Of a stretch of DNA of 64,000 nt, positions 32,250-41,450 are shown one piece after another. Source of the DNA: JAWKOK01 sp963698255 (GTDB taxonomy: Bacteria; Chloroflexota; Anaerolineae; Caldilineales; Caldilineaceae); assembly GCA_963698255.1 (NCBI GenBank), contig CAVOQD010000024.1:186001-250000 (forward strand), read 5' to 3'. Numbering within the stretch: the stretch's first letter is position 1; each line of letters starts with the position of its first letter. The translations under genes and the position numbers were made by a program. A model generated the notes under the pieces. The model saw only the letters and a program-made list of their open reading frames with translations. It was not told where the DNA came from and did no database searches.

Positions 32250-33261
32250 CGTTGTTGCGAATGGCGCTTCAGGGGGGGACGGAAGCAACGGTGGATTTAT
32301 ACACTCGGTCAAGCGCGTATTGCAGATTCGCGAGATCGGCGTGCTGCTTGCGCTAATTGCCCTGCTCATCGCCATGTATTTTCTGAGCCCCTATTTCTGG
32401 AAGCCGACCAATATCTTCAACGTGCTGCGCGGCATGTCCACAATCGGCATCATGGCCATCGGCCAGACGATGATCATCGTCACCGGCGGCATTGATCTGT
32501 CGGTCGGTTCGGTGTTGGCCGCGTCCAGCATGCTCACCGCACGGCTCATGTTTCTGGAAGTCGTCCCGCCCTGGATCGCGGTTGCGCTCGGCCTGGGTTT
32601 CGGCACGCTGTTGGGGCTCACCAATGGGCTGATCATCACCAAACTCAAGGTCAATCCCTTTATCACAACGCTGGGCATGTTGAGCATTGCCCGCGGCCTC
32701 ACCTACCTGTTGGCGTCGGGGTTGAAGGGCACCGTGGCCAGCAACGTGCCCATGCGCGACGAGGCTGTGAACTACCTGGGCGGCGGCTACGTCGGCCCGG
32801 TACCCGTCCCGGTCATCGAGATGATCGTACTGGTCATCGCCTTTAGCCTCTTCCTCAAATACACCGTGCTGGGTCGCCAGATCTATGCCGTCGGCAGCAA
32901 CGAACAGGCCGCCCGACTGTCCGGCGTTCCGGTGACCATGGTCAAGATATTCGTCTACTCGGTAACCGGAACGCTCTGTGCACTGGCCGGCATCATGACG
33001 GCCGGACTGCTGGCGACATCGGCCACCAACGCCGGCGTGGGCATCGAACTCTCGGTCATCGCGGCCGTGGTCATCGGCGGGGCCAGCTTGCAGGGCGGCG
33101 AAGGCACCATCATCGGAGCCGTCATCGGCGCTGCCATCATCGCCGTGCTCCGCAACGCATTCATTCTGCTCCATTTTCCAATCTACATGCAGACCATCAC
33201 CATCGGCGTCGTCATCATTCTGGCCGTCGCCGCTGACCAACTGCGGCATCGGAATCGGTAA
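32236..33261 (+). CDS. CUT2-type sugar ABC transporter permease (RbsC-like)
   Basis: An inner-membrane permease of the ribose/xylose/galactose class, 341 aa from ATG 32236 (GAGGAGAG upstream). About ten hydrophobic helices; the family signature GGIDLSVGSVLA and VNPFITTLGMLSIARG are present, as is AVGSNEQAARLSGV (the EAA-like loop contacting the ATPase). It is intact and works with the duplicated binding protein and ATPase that follow. Confidence 0.92.
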   Translation: MSESNVVANGASGGDGSNGGFIHSVKRVLQIREIGVLLALIALLIAMYFLSPYFWKPTNIFNVLRGMSTIGIMAIGQTMIIVTGGIDLSVGSVLAASSMLTARLMFLEVVPPWIAVALGLGFGTLLGLTNGLIITKLKVNPFITTLGMLSIARGLTYLLASGLKGTVASNVPMRDEAVNYLGGGYVGPVPVPVIEMIVLVIAFSLFLKYTVLGRQIYAVGSNEQAARLSGVPVTMVKIFVYSVTGTLCALAGIMTAGLLATSATNAGVGIELSVIAAVVIGGASLQGGEGTIIGAVIGAAIIAVLRNAFILLHFPIYMQTITIGVVIILAVAADQLRHRNR

Positions 33262-33349
33262 TATGGGGAGATAGGGATTGGGATCTGGGAGAAGTCGTTC
33301 GCCCAGCCCCGATTCACCTATTCCCAATTCTCACCAACCCATATTTTTT
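33261..33349 (+). terminator. Intercistronic hairpin with T-run (attenuator-like)
   Basis: ATATGGG at the permease stop pairs with CCCATAT at 33338-33344. An inner ATTGGGA/TCCCAAT pair is also present, and TTTTTT (33344-33349) follows on the plus strand. A strong AGAGGAGAAG ribosome-binding site for the binding protein gene follows directly. This may attenuate transcription or stabilise the 3' end of the upstream message. Confidence 0.45.
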
Positions 33350-33366
33350 CAAGAGGAGAAGTCAGC

Positions 33367-35454
33367 ATGAAAAAAGATCCACTGTTCACTGTTGCTCTTT
33401 GTGCTCGCGTTGGGCCTTGTCGCCTGTGGCGGCAGAGCGGCTGACGAGCCCGCAGCGGAAGCGCCTGCTGCTGCTTCTGATGCCGAAACCGTCGCCGTGG
33501 CCGATGTCGAGCGACCGGCGGCCCCAGCCTTCGACTCCCTGTGTCAGGCGGCTGACGAAGGCACGGTCGGCCCGGTCGACATGATGCCGGACCGAGCCAC
33601 TGCGCATCGCCGTACTCGGCCTGGAGAACAATCCGTTCTGGATTCCGGTCAAGGAAGGCGCGCAGGCGGCTGCCGATGAACTGGCTGCCTACAACACCAC
33701 CGTCGACTGGATCGTCCCCGGCGAGAGCCACACGGCCGACTTCTTCAGCGGCGGCATCGAAGCGGCCATCGCCCAGGAATATGACGCCATCGCCACCATC
33801 GCCGGCGACGCCGGTCTGGTCACCTACATCAACGCGGCCGACGATGCCGGCATCCCGGTCGCCACCTTCAACTCCGAGACCGACGCCGAGAACGCCCGTC
33901 TCTTCTTCGTCGGCGCCGACCTCTATCTCCAGGGCGAGGCGGCTGCCCATGCCATGGCCGAGGCCATCGGCGGATCGGGCCAGGTCGGCATCATCACCGG
34001 TTTCTTCGCCGTGGAAGCCCATGAACTGCGTCGCCAGGGTTTCGTCGACACGCTCGCCGCCGAATATCCCGACATCGAGATCGTCGGCGAGGTCGAGAAC
34101 ACCGACCAGGGCGACATCGCCTACACCCAGGCCCAGGACTTCATGACCGCCAACCCCGATCTCGAGCTGGTATCTACGTCACCGCCGGCGGCCCCTTCGG
34201 CGCTGCTGCTGCCGTGGAAGATGCAGGCAAGACCGGCGAGGTTGCGGTCGTCTCCTTCGACTTCGTGGACGAGACCATGGAATACGTCGAGAAGGGCGTG
34301 ATCTACGCCACCATCGGCCAGAACCCGTTCGCCCAGGGCCATGACCCCGCCGTGCGTCTGTTCAACTACCTCGTCGGCGGCGTTGCGCCCGAGTGTGGCC
34401 GTCTCGTCACCGAGGCCGCTGTTGTGACCCAGGACAACATCAGCGAGTACTGGTCCGCCGACGGCGGCTTGGCCGACATGTCGGAAGGCGAAGGCGAAAT
34501 GGCTGCACTGCCGGCCTTCGACTCCATGTGCCAGATGGCCGACGAAGCCACTGTCAGCACCGGTCGACATCATGCCGCGAAGAGCCGCTGCGCATCGCCG
34601 TACTCGGCCTGGAGAACAATCCGTTCTGGATTCCGGTCAAGGAAGGCGCGCAGGCGGCCGCCGATGAACTGGCTGCCTACAACACCACCGTCGACTGGAT
34701 CGTCCCCGGCGAGACCCACACGGCCGACAACTTCAGCGGCGGCATCGAAGCGGCCATCGCCCAGGAATATGACGCCATCGCCACCATCGCCGGTGACGCC
34801 GGTCTGGTCACCTTCATCAACGCGGCCGACGATGCCGGCATCCCGGTCGCCACCTTCAACTCCGAGACCGACGCCGAGAACGCCCGACTCTTCTTCGTCG
34901 GCGCCGACCTCTATCTGCAGGGTCGAGGCGGCTGCCCATGCCATGGCCGAGGCCATCGGCGGATGCCGGCCAGGTCGGCATCATCACCGGTTTCTTCGCC
35001 GTGGAAGCCCATGAACTGCGTCGCCGGGTTTCGTCGACACCTCGCCGCCGAATATCCCGACATCGAGATCGTCGGTGAGGTCGAGAACACCGACCAGGGC
35101 GACATCGCCTACACCCAGGCCCAGGACTTCATGACCGCCAACCCCGATCTCAGTGGCATCTACGTCACCGCCGGCGGCCCCTTCGGCGCTGCTGCTGCCG
35201 TCGAGGATGCAGGCAAGACCGGCGAGGTTGCGGTCATCTCCTTCGACTTCGTGGACGAGACCATGGAATACGTCGAGAAGGGCGTGATCTACGCCACCAT
35301 CGGCCAGAACCCGTTTGCCCAGGGCCATGACCCCGCCGTGCGTCTGTTCAACTACATCGTCGGCGGTGTCGTGCCCGAGTGCGCGCGCATGGTCACCGAT
35401 GCGTCGGTCGTCACCCAGGAGAACATCAGCGAATTCTGGACGCCTTCGAACTAA
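33367..35454 (+). CDS. Sugar ABC transporter substrate-binding lipoprotein with two tandem near-identical domains (frameshifted)
   Basis: A periplasmic-binding-protein-like (RbsB class) lipoprotein. After an early frame break the signal peptide reads LLFVLALGLVAC, with a lipobox Cys. Domain 1 (about 33528-34514) and domain 2 (34515-35454) share the sequences RIAVLGLENNPFW, GDAGLVT.INAADDAGIPV, GQNPFAQGHDPAVRLFNY and the preceding AFDS.CQ.ADE segment. The repeat period is 987 bp (329 codons) and DNA identity is very high. There are breaks near 33395, 33590, 34175, 34570, 34925 and 35025. Each domain would bind one sugar; whether both are functional is unknown. Confidence 0.8.
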
Positions 35455-35462
35455 CGGGCGAT

Positions 35463-35553
35463 GATAGACCGCGGATTTAGCGGATCAGGCGGATTTACAC
35501 GGATAACTCAATCGGTGTCTGATCCGCCTAATCCGCCCGATCCGCGTTCTATC
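35463..35553. repeat. GACCGCGGATT hairpin element, copy 3
   Basis: GATAGACCGCGGATTTAGCG at the left and ATCCGCGTTCTATC at the right form an imperfect dyad within the gap between the binding-protein and ATPase genes. Confidence 0.6.
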
Positions 35554-35578
35554 AGCGCAATCATGAAAGTATGGTGCG

Positions 35579-37095
35579 ATGATGGCAGAGAATGGTGAGC
35601 AGATTCTCAAGGTGCGGGGCATTTCCAAACGCTACGGCGGTGTCCACGCGCTGGAGGGCGTGCAGTTTGATCTGAACTACGGCGAGGTGCATGCCCTGGT
35701 CGGCGAGAACGGCGCGGGCAAATCGACGCTGATCAAGCTGCTCGGCGGGATCGAACCGCGCAATGAAGGCACCATCGTCTTCGAGGGCCGCGAGGTCGAA
35801 TACCATCGGCCCATCGAGGCCCAACATGCCGGCATTGCCATCATCCACCAGGAACTCTCCATGATGCCCTCGCTGACCGTGATCGAGAACATGTTCATCG
35901 GCGACATGGGCGGCAAGATGGGCGTCATCAGTTGGAAGAAACTGGAGCGCAAGGCCCGCGACGCCATGGCCATGATCGATCTGGATGTCGATCCCTATGC
36001 CGCTCGTGCGTGACCTGCCCATCTCCCAGCGGCAGATGGTCGAGATCGCCCGTGCCGTGTCGACCGACGCCAAGCTCATCATCATGGACGAGCCAAATTC
36101 GTCTCTCTCCGATACCGAAAGCGAGCGCCTCTTTGAGGTGATCGAATCGTTGACCGAACGTGGCATCGCCATCATCTACGTCTCCCACAAGATCGATGAG
36201 GTGCTGCGCATTTCGGATCGCATCACCGTCTTTCGTGACGGGACCTACGTCGGCACCATCGACCGGGCCGAAGCCAATGAGCAGGTCGTCATCAATATGA
36301 TGGTCGGTCGCGAGTTGGATCGCAGCGTGCGCAGCACGGTCGAGAACATCGGCGATACGCTGCTGGAAGTGCGTAACCTGAGCGGCAACCTATTCCAAAA
36401 TGTCAGCTTTGACTTGAAGCAAGGGCGAGATCCTCGGTTTTTCGGGGCTGGTTGGCGCGGGCCGCAGCGAACTTATGCGTGCCATCTTTGGCGCCGATCC
36501 CTTTGAGAAGGGCGAGGTGATCTTCGACGGCAAGTCTGTCCGCTTCAAATCGCCGGGGCAGGCCATTCGGGCCGGTCTGGCCATGGTGCCGGAAGATCGC
36601 AAGGTGCTCAGCCTCTTCATGAATTTGGAAATCTACAAAAATATGTCGATTGCTGAGCTGCCCTTCATGCAGAAATTTGGCGTCAATGAGCGGGCGGAGC
36701 AGCGAATGGTCGATTCGTATGTCGACAAGTTGGATATCCGCCTTGCTTCGATCAACGAACCGGTCAGCAGCCTGAGCGGCGGCAATCAGCAGAAGACCGT
36801 GCTCGGGCGTTGGCTGGCCACCGGCCCCAAACTGCTCATTCTCGACGAGCCGACCCATGGCGTCGACGTGGGCGCCAAAGCCGAAATCTATGAACTGGTG
36901 CGTAACCTGGCGCGTGAAGGACAAGGCATCATCCTCATCTCGTCCGAGCTGCCGGAGGTGCTGGCGTTGGCCCATCGCATTGTCGTGATGCACGAAGGCC
37001 GCGTGACCGGCATCCTCGATCAGGCCGCGGCCACCGAGGAGAGTCTCATGGCCTACGCCACCGGCGTGGCCGACAATTATGCCGTGGAAGCGTAG
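35579..37095 (+). CDS. CUT2-type sugar ABC transporter ATP-binding protein (frameshifted)
   Basis: A two-domain ATPase of the RbsA/MglA/XylG type, about 505 residues, that energises the permease. Domain 1 has Walker A GENGAGKST and Walker B LIIMDEPNSSLS. Domain 2 has a degenerate P-loop (GLVGAGRSELM), signature LSGGNQQKTV and LLILDEPTHGVDVGAK, as usual for the class. Frame breaks near 36000 and 36430 separate three family-consistent segments. Confidence 0.88.
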
Positions 37096-37113
37096 CGCGG
37101 GCGATCATTCTGG

Positions 37114-37227
37114 CTTTCGTAGGTCACACTTGCAGTGTGACGACTTTTCCAATGAGATCTGTTCGGCATGAGATGTAACTGCTTAGCCGATGTGGCTCGT
37201 CCGACTGCAAGTCGGACCTACAGAAAG
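37114..37227. repeat. GTAGGTC double-hairpin repeat, copy 1
   Basis: Outer arms CTTTCGTAGGTC and GACCTACAGAAAG enclose two hairpins, GTCACACTTGCAGTGTGAC and GTCCGACTGCAAGTCGGAC. A related element lies at 43608-43685. Confidence 0.6.
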
Positions 37228-37306
37228 CATGATCTCGAAGGAACTTGAAATCAGTACTTGATCGTACAGCGAATGTGACTTGAACGGCAGCATGGGAGCA
37301 AGTAGC

Positions 37307-38603
37307 ATGTCAGATACTGACGCGTGCAAAGTCTATCAAGGCGATTTCCGCGGCTGGAACGCGTACTTTCTGGAAAATGAGTTCGTGCGCGTGGTCGCGG
37401 TGCCCGATATCGGCGGGCGTATCATGGCCTACGATCTGGGCGACTATGCCTATATTTACGTCGAGCCGGAACTGGCCGGCAAGCTCTTCTCGCCGGAGGA
37501 AAATCAGGGCGACGGATCGCTGGGCGCGTGGAAGAACTACGGCGGGGCCAAGACCTGGCCCGCTCCACAGGGCTGGGACAACGACCAACAGTGGCACGGT
37601 CCGCCTGATGCCGTGCTCGATTCGGGCCGGTATCAGGTTGCCGAGTTTGGCGCAACCGACGACAACGGCCACCATCGAGATGGTCAGCCCGCCCGACCCG
37701 CGCACCGGCTTGCAGATCACCCGCCGCCTCACCCTGCACCGCGGCAGCAGCCGTTTGACCCTGGACCTCTCTTTCACCAATGTCTCGGATCGGACCACGC
37801 GTTGGAGCATCTGGGATGTGACCCAAGTTCGCGCCGAGCAGATCGGCGAGGATGGTTCGCTCCAGCCCGATTCGTCGTGTGTCGTCACTGCGCCGCTCAA
37901 CCCGCACAGCCGTCACGATCGTGGTTTCGCTGTCATGTTTGGCGACGAAGACAACCCTCAATGGCAGGCAAACACCGAATATGGCCTGTTCGTTGGCCGT
38001 TACCTCAACAAGGTCGGCAAAGTTAGCATCGACTCGCCCGGCGGCTGGATCGCGTTCGCCAATCAGAGCGCAGGCAACGCCTTTGTCGAGCGCTTCACAT
38101 TCGACCCGACCGCCGAATACCCGGATGACGGGGCCACCGTCGAATGTTGGACGACCGGCACGGGCATCGTCGGCAACCTCAACTTCGAGGACAGCACCAT
38201 CTATCACATGGAGACCGAGGTGCTCAGCCCGCTCTACACCTTCGAGCCGGGCCAACGCCGCTCGTTTTTGATCGAGTGGGGTGCGTGCAAGTTGCCGGGT
38301 CTTGTGATCGATGTGGAGGATGGTGGTTGTACCTTTAGGGCGCTGAGTGTGCGAGGTGAGAGGGGCGAGGGGCGAGTTGGCGGTGTCTTTGGACTGTTCG
38401 ATCAGGCTGAAATTTGGCTGGTCGGCAAGGATGTGGATGGCGTCGAAACCGCACGGATCTCGCTGGGCAATGCCGGCCCGCTTGAAGCGTTGACCGTTGA
38501 TGCGTCACTGCCACTTTCGACCGACACGGTACGGTTGGAATTGCAGGCCATTGCCGTTGCGGACGGTCATTCCCGTCTTGTGACAAGTGTTGCCGTTGAA
38601 TAG
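37307..38603 (+). CDS. Galactose-mutarotase-like/DUF4380-type protein (one frameshift)
   Basis: A protein of about 430 residues with the beta-sandwich pattern of aldose-epimerase-like proteins. The N-terminal part contains VVAVPDIGGRIMAYDLGDYAY, FSPEENQG and GGAKTWPAPQGW, typical of DUF4380 proteins. The C-terminal half is all-beta. A frame break near 37665 splits it. GGGAGCAAG precedes the ATG at 37307. It may bind or isomerise the imported sugar; the catalytic residues of true mutarotases are not evident to me. Confidence 0.65.
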
Positions 38604-38641
38604 AAACAAGATCAACAGCTTGTTCCATTGGAGATTGTCCT

Positions 38642-39625
38642 ATGCAAAAACTCTTTGACGGCGTTTTTATGCTCGAAGGTGAAGTCGGCGGTCGCCCGCT
38701 GCAACTGATCTACTTGCAGGGCGAATCGTCCTCGATCTTGCTCGACACCGGCTGCACCAACGATCCCGAAGACTTCATCATTCCCCAGATGCGAGAAGCG
38801 GCCGGCAATCCGGGCGGCGAGCCGGCTGATCTGCAGTGGATTCTTATCACTCATTCTGACCTGGATCACATCGGCGGCAATTTCTTGATGAAGCAGCATG
38901 CGCCGCAGGCGATCCTTGCCTGTGGCGATGCCGACCGTTTTGCGTGTACGGGGCCGGACGAGATCATCGCCCTGCGCTACGACGCCTATCGGGCCGACCA
39001 TCAGATCTTCTACGATGATGAGACGCAAGAGGCGATACGCGGCCAGTGCGGCCAATTCCAGCCCATTGAAGCCACCTTTGTCGGCGGCGAGCGAATATTG
39101 CTGGCGCCTGATTGGACGGTGGAAGTGGTGGCGTTGCCCGGCCATTCGCACGGGCACATCGGCTTGCTGGACCGCAGGAACGCCGCACTCTACGGTGGCG
39201 ACGCCATTCACGGGCGCGTCTATCACGGCTTCGACGGCACCGAGAAGCTGCCGCCCACCTATCTGCATGTGGACGAATATCTGGCCACCATTCGACTGAT
39301 CGAGCATCTGCCCATCAGTACGTATGTCGGCTGTCACTGGTCGATCAAGCGTGGCATCGAGATCGCCGAATTTTGCGCCGAATCACGCCAGTTTGTAGCG
39401 CAGGCGGATCTGCTGTTGCGTGAATATCTGCGCGATCCCCACACCCTGCGCGAGGCCTGCATGGCGCTGGGCCCCCAATTGGGCGATTGGCCCCACGGTG
39501 GACTTGATCTGGAATTGGTCTTTGCGCTCAATGGCCATATCGAACAATTGCTCAACCGCGGGCTGATCGAAGCGCAGGTTCAACAAGCAGAGCCGCGGCT
39601 GTTGAGCTTCAAAATGAAGAGTTGA
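38642..39625 (+). CDS. MBL-fold metallo-hydrolase
   Basis: A metallo-beta-lactamase-fold hydrolase, 327 aa, intact. Metal ligands are visible in ITHSDLDHIGG (HxDxDH), LPGHSHGHIGL (His), GGDAIHG (Asp) and VGCHWSI (His). Fold members are lactonases, thioesterases or other hydrolases. In a sugar-acid cluster a lactone-hydrolysing role is plausible but not shown. GGAGA precedes the ATG; the enolase gene follows after 7 bp. Confidence 0.85.
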   Translation: MQKLFDGVFMLEGEVGGRPLQLIYLQGESSSILLDTGCTNDPEDFIIPQMREAAGNPGGEPADLQWILITHSDLDHIGGNFLMKQHAPQAILACGDADRFACTGPDEIIALRYDAYRADHQIFYDDETQEAIRGQCGQFQPIEATFVGGERILLAPDWTVEVVALPGHSHGHIGLLDRRNAALYGGDAIHGRVYHGFDGTEKLPPTYLHVDEYLATIRLIEHLPISTYVGCHWSIKRGIEIAEFCAESRQFVAQADLLLREYLRDPHTLREACMALGPQLGDWPHGGLDLELVFALNGHIEQLLNRGLIEAQVQQAEPRLLSFKMKS

Positions 39626-39632
39626 TATTCCC

Positions 39633-40811
39633 ATGAAAATTACCGCAATCAAGACCGTCGTCGTCAACGCCCAAATGCGTAACTGGGTCTTCGTCAAGGT
39701 GGAGACCGATGTGGCCGGTCTCCACGGCTGGGGCGAGGCCTCGCTGGAGTGGAAGACACGCGCAGTTGTCGGCGCGGTGGAAGACTTCGCACCCATGCTG
39801 GTGGGCGAGGATCCCGAACGCATCGAGTTTCTCTACCAGAAGATGTACCGCCAATCCTTCTGGCGCATGGGCGTGATCGGCATGTCGGCCATCTCCGGCA
39901 TCGAGCAGGCGCTCTGGGACATCCGCGGCAAGTCGTTGGGGCAGCCGGTCTACAAGTTGCTGGGCGGGGCCGTGCGCGACAAAGTGCGCATGTACACGCA
40001 TCTGGGCGGCGGCGACATGGAGGCCGTCTACGAATCGCAGCAGAGCGACGATCCGCAGATCTTTGTGGAGCGAGCGCTGGCCGTGCGCGAGCAGGGCTAC
40101 AACGCGGTCAAGGTGCTGATCACGCCGCCGACCGAGAGCCTCAATGCTATCGGCGCCTATGACTACGCCGAACGCATGATGCGGGCGCTGCGCGAGGCGG
40201 TCGGCGACGAGATGGACATCATGATCGACTGTCACGGTCGCCACTTCCCGGCCAACGCCATTGAATTCTGCCGCGTGCTGGCCCCGTACCGCCCCTTCTT
40301 CATCGAAGAGCCGGTGCCGCCGGAGAACGTGGACGCCATGGCCGAGGTGCGCAAAGCCAGCACCGTGCCCATCGCCACCGGCGAACGGTTGGTCACTCGT
40401 TTTGGTTTCCGTGAGGTCTTTGAGAAGCAGGCCTGCCATGTGATCCAGCCCGATCTCTGCCATTGCGGCGGGCTGTGGGAGGCCAAGAAGATCGCGGCTA
40501 TGGCCGAGACCTACTACATGGGCGTTGCCCCCCACAATCCGCTTGGTCCTGTGGCAAACGCCGCCGCCCTGCATTTCGCCCTCAGCACGCCCAATTTCAT
40601 CATCCAGGAGGACATGCTGACCGACGTCCCCTGGCGCTGGGATGTGGTGCAATCGTCACTGAAAACCGAGGACGGCTACTGGCTGATCTCGGATGCGCCG
40701 GGGCTTGGCGTCGAGGTCGACGAGGACGCGGCCAGGCAGCATCCCTTTCGGCAGGAGGTCATGCACAGCACGACTGTGCGTGCCCATGACGGGGCGATTC
40801 TGGATTGGTAG
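39633..40811 (+). CDS. Enolase-superfamily dehydratase (galactonate dehydratase-like)
   Basis: Mandelate-racemase/muconate-lactonising superfamily protein, 392 aa, intact. Metal ligands are Asp in IMIDCHGRH, Glu in FFIEEPVPPEN and Glu in IATGERLVT. The DCHGR His and the His of VAPHNPLGPVA match the catalytic His residues of D-galactonate dehydratases. It probably dehydrates an aldonic acid to a 2-keto-3-deoxy sugar acid, giving a plausible pathway with the SDR and the lactonase-like MBL protein. Two decayed partial copies exist at 47.1 and 48.0 kb. Confidence 0.85.
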   Translation: MKITAIKTVVVNAQMRNWVFVKVETDVAGLHGWGEASLEWKTRAVVGAVEDFAPMLVGEDPERIEFLYQKMYRQSFWRMGVIGMSAISGIEQALWDIRGKSLGQPVYKLLGGAVRDKVRMYTHLGGGDMEAVYESQQSDDPQIFVERALAVREQGYNAVKVLITPPTESLNAIGAYDYAERMMRALREAVGDEMDIMIDCHGRHFPANAIEFCRVLAPYRPFFIEEPVPPENVDAMAEVRKASTVPIATGERLVTRFGFREVFEKQACHVIQPDLCHCGGLWEAKKIAAMAETYYMGVAPHNPLGPVANAAALHFALSTPNFIIQEDMLTDVPWRWDVVQSSLKTEDGYWLISDAPGLGVEVDEDAARQHPFRQEVMHSTTVRAHDGAILDW

Positions 40812-40855
40812 GCGCGCTGAAGGATTTAGCGATTTGCACCCACAGGCGACGTTGA

Positions 40856-40963
40856 AGTAAAAAGGCTTTGTTCGCCTCGGATTGCCGTTACATTCTCGTG
40901 GTCTACGAAGCGCTCGATTCACAGACGGTCTACCCCATTACGGCGTACGAGATTGAGATATGA
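40856..40963 (+). pseudogene. C-terminal fragment of a small toxin-like protein
   Basis: An open frame with no start, reading CRYILVVYEALDSQTVYPIT then AYEIEI and a stop. It resembles the conserved tail of small toxins such as BrnT-like/DUF4258 proteins. Its stop overlaps the ATG of the HTH protein (ATGA), the usual toxin-antitoxin spacing. The N-terminal part is missing, replaced by the end of the dehydratase gene region. Confidence 0.5.
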
Positions 40964-41337
40964 GGCGAATGATGACAGCACATGTAGGCAAACGTATCTA
41001 CCGACAGGCAACGCCAGATGAGCGAGCGCGGCATTCTTTGGTTCGGGAGCAGATCCAAGCCGAACTGCCGGAGCTAGAGCAACGTGGTAGAGATCAACTG
41101 GCCGAGGCCTTGAAGCAGGGCGTCGATATCCGACACATCACAGCGCTGCTCAAGGCAGAACGCTTGAATCAAGGGTTGAGCCTCTCTGATATGAATGAAC
41201 GCACGAACATCGATCGCTCAACGCTCTCCAGATTAGAGAATCACACGGATGCCAATCCGACCATCGGTACACTCGTCCGCTATGCCGAAGCCATGGGCAA
41301 GAAGGTGGTGGTGACACTTGCATCAGCCGCTGAATAG
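40960..41337 (+). CDS. XRE-family HTH protein, probable orphan antitoxin
   Basis: A 125-residue protein. The C-terminal half is a Cro/C1-type HTH (LLKAERLNQGLSLSDMNERTNIDRSTLSRLENH…NPTIGTLVRYAEAMGKKV). The N-terminal helical region is typical of antitoxins that bind a small toxin. The partner upstream is only a fragment, so this is an orphan that may still repress its promoter. Confidence 0.75.
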   Translation: MRRMMTAHVGKRIYRQATPDERARHSLVREQIQAELPELEQRGRDQLAEALKQGVDIRHITALLKAERLNQGLSLSDMNERTNIDRSTLSRLENHTDANPTIGTLVRYAEAMGKKVVVTLASAAE

Positions 41338-41450
41338 CGATTGCCTGACGGACCATCCTGCTAGTACATCCCGGCGGGAATAATGCGGCAGACATTTTTG
41401 CGCGACATTTGGTTTCTACCCGCCAACGCCTGAGCTACGTATCCGCCGCT

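Noticed and set aside
32353..33327. 324-codon minus-strand frame rich in Asp, Gly and His
   Set aside because: It is the antisense of the CUT2 permease gene. Its composition reflects codon-position bias, not a real protein.
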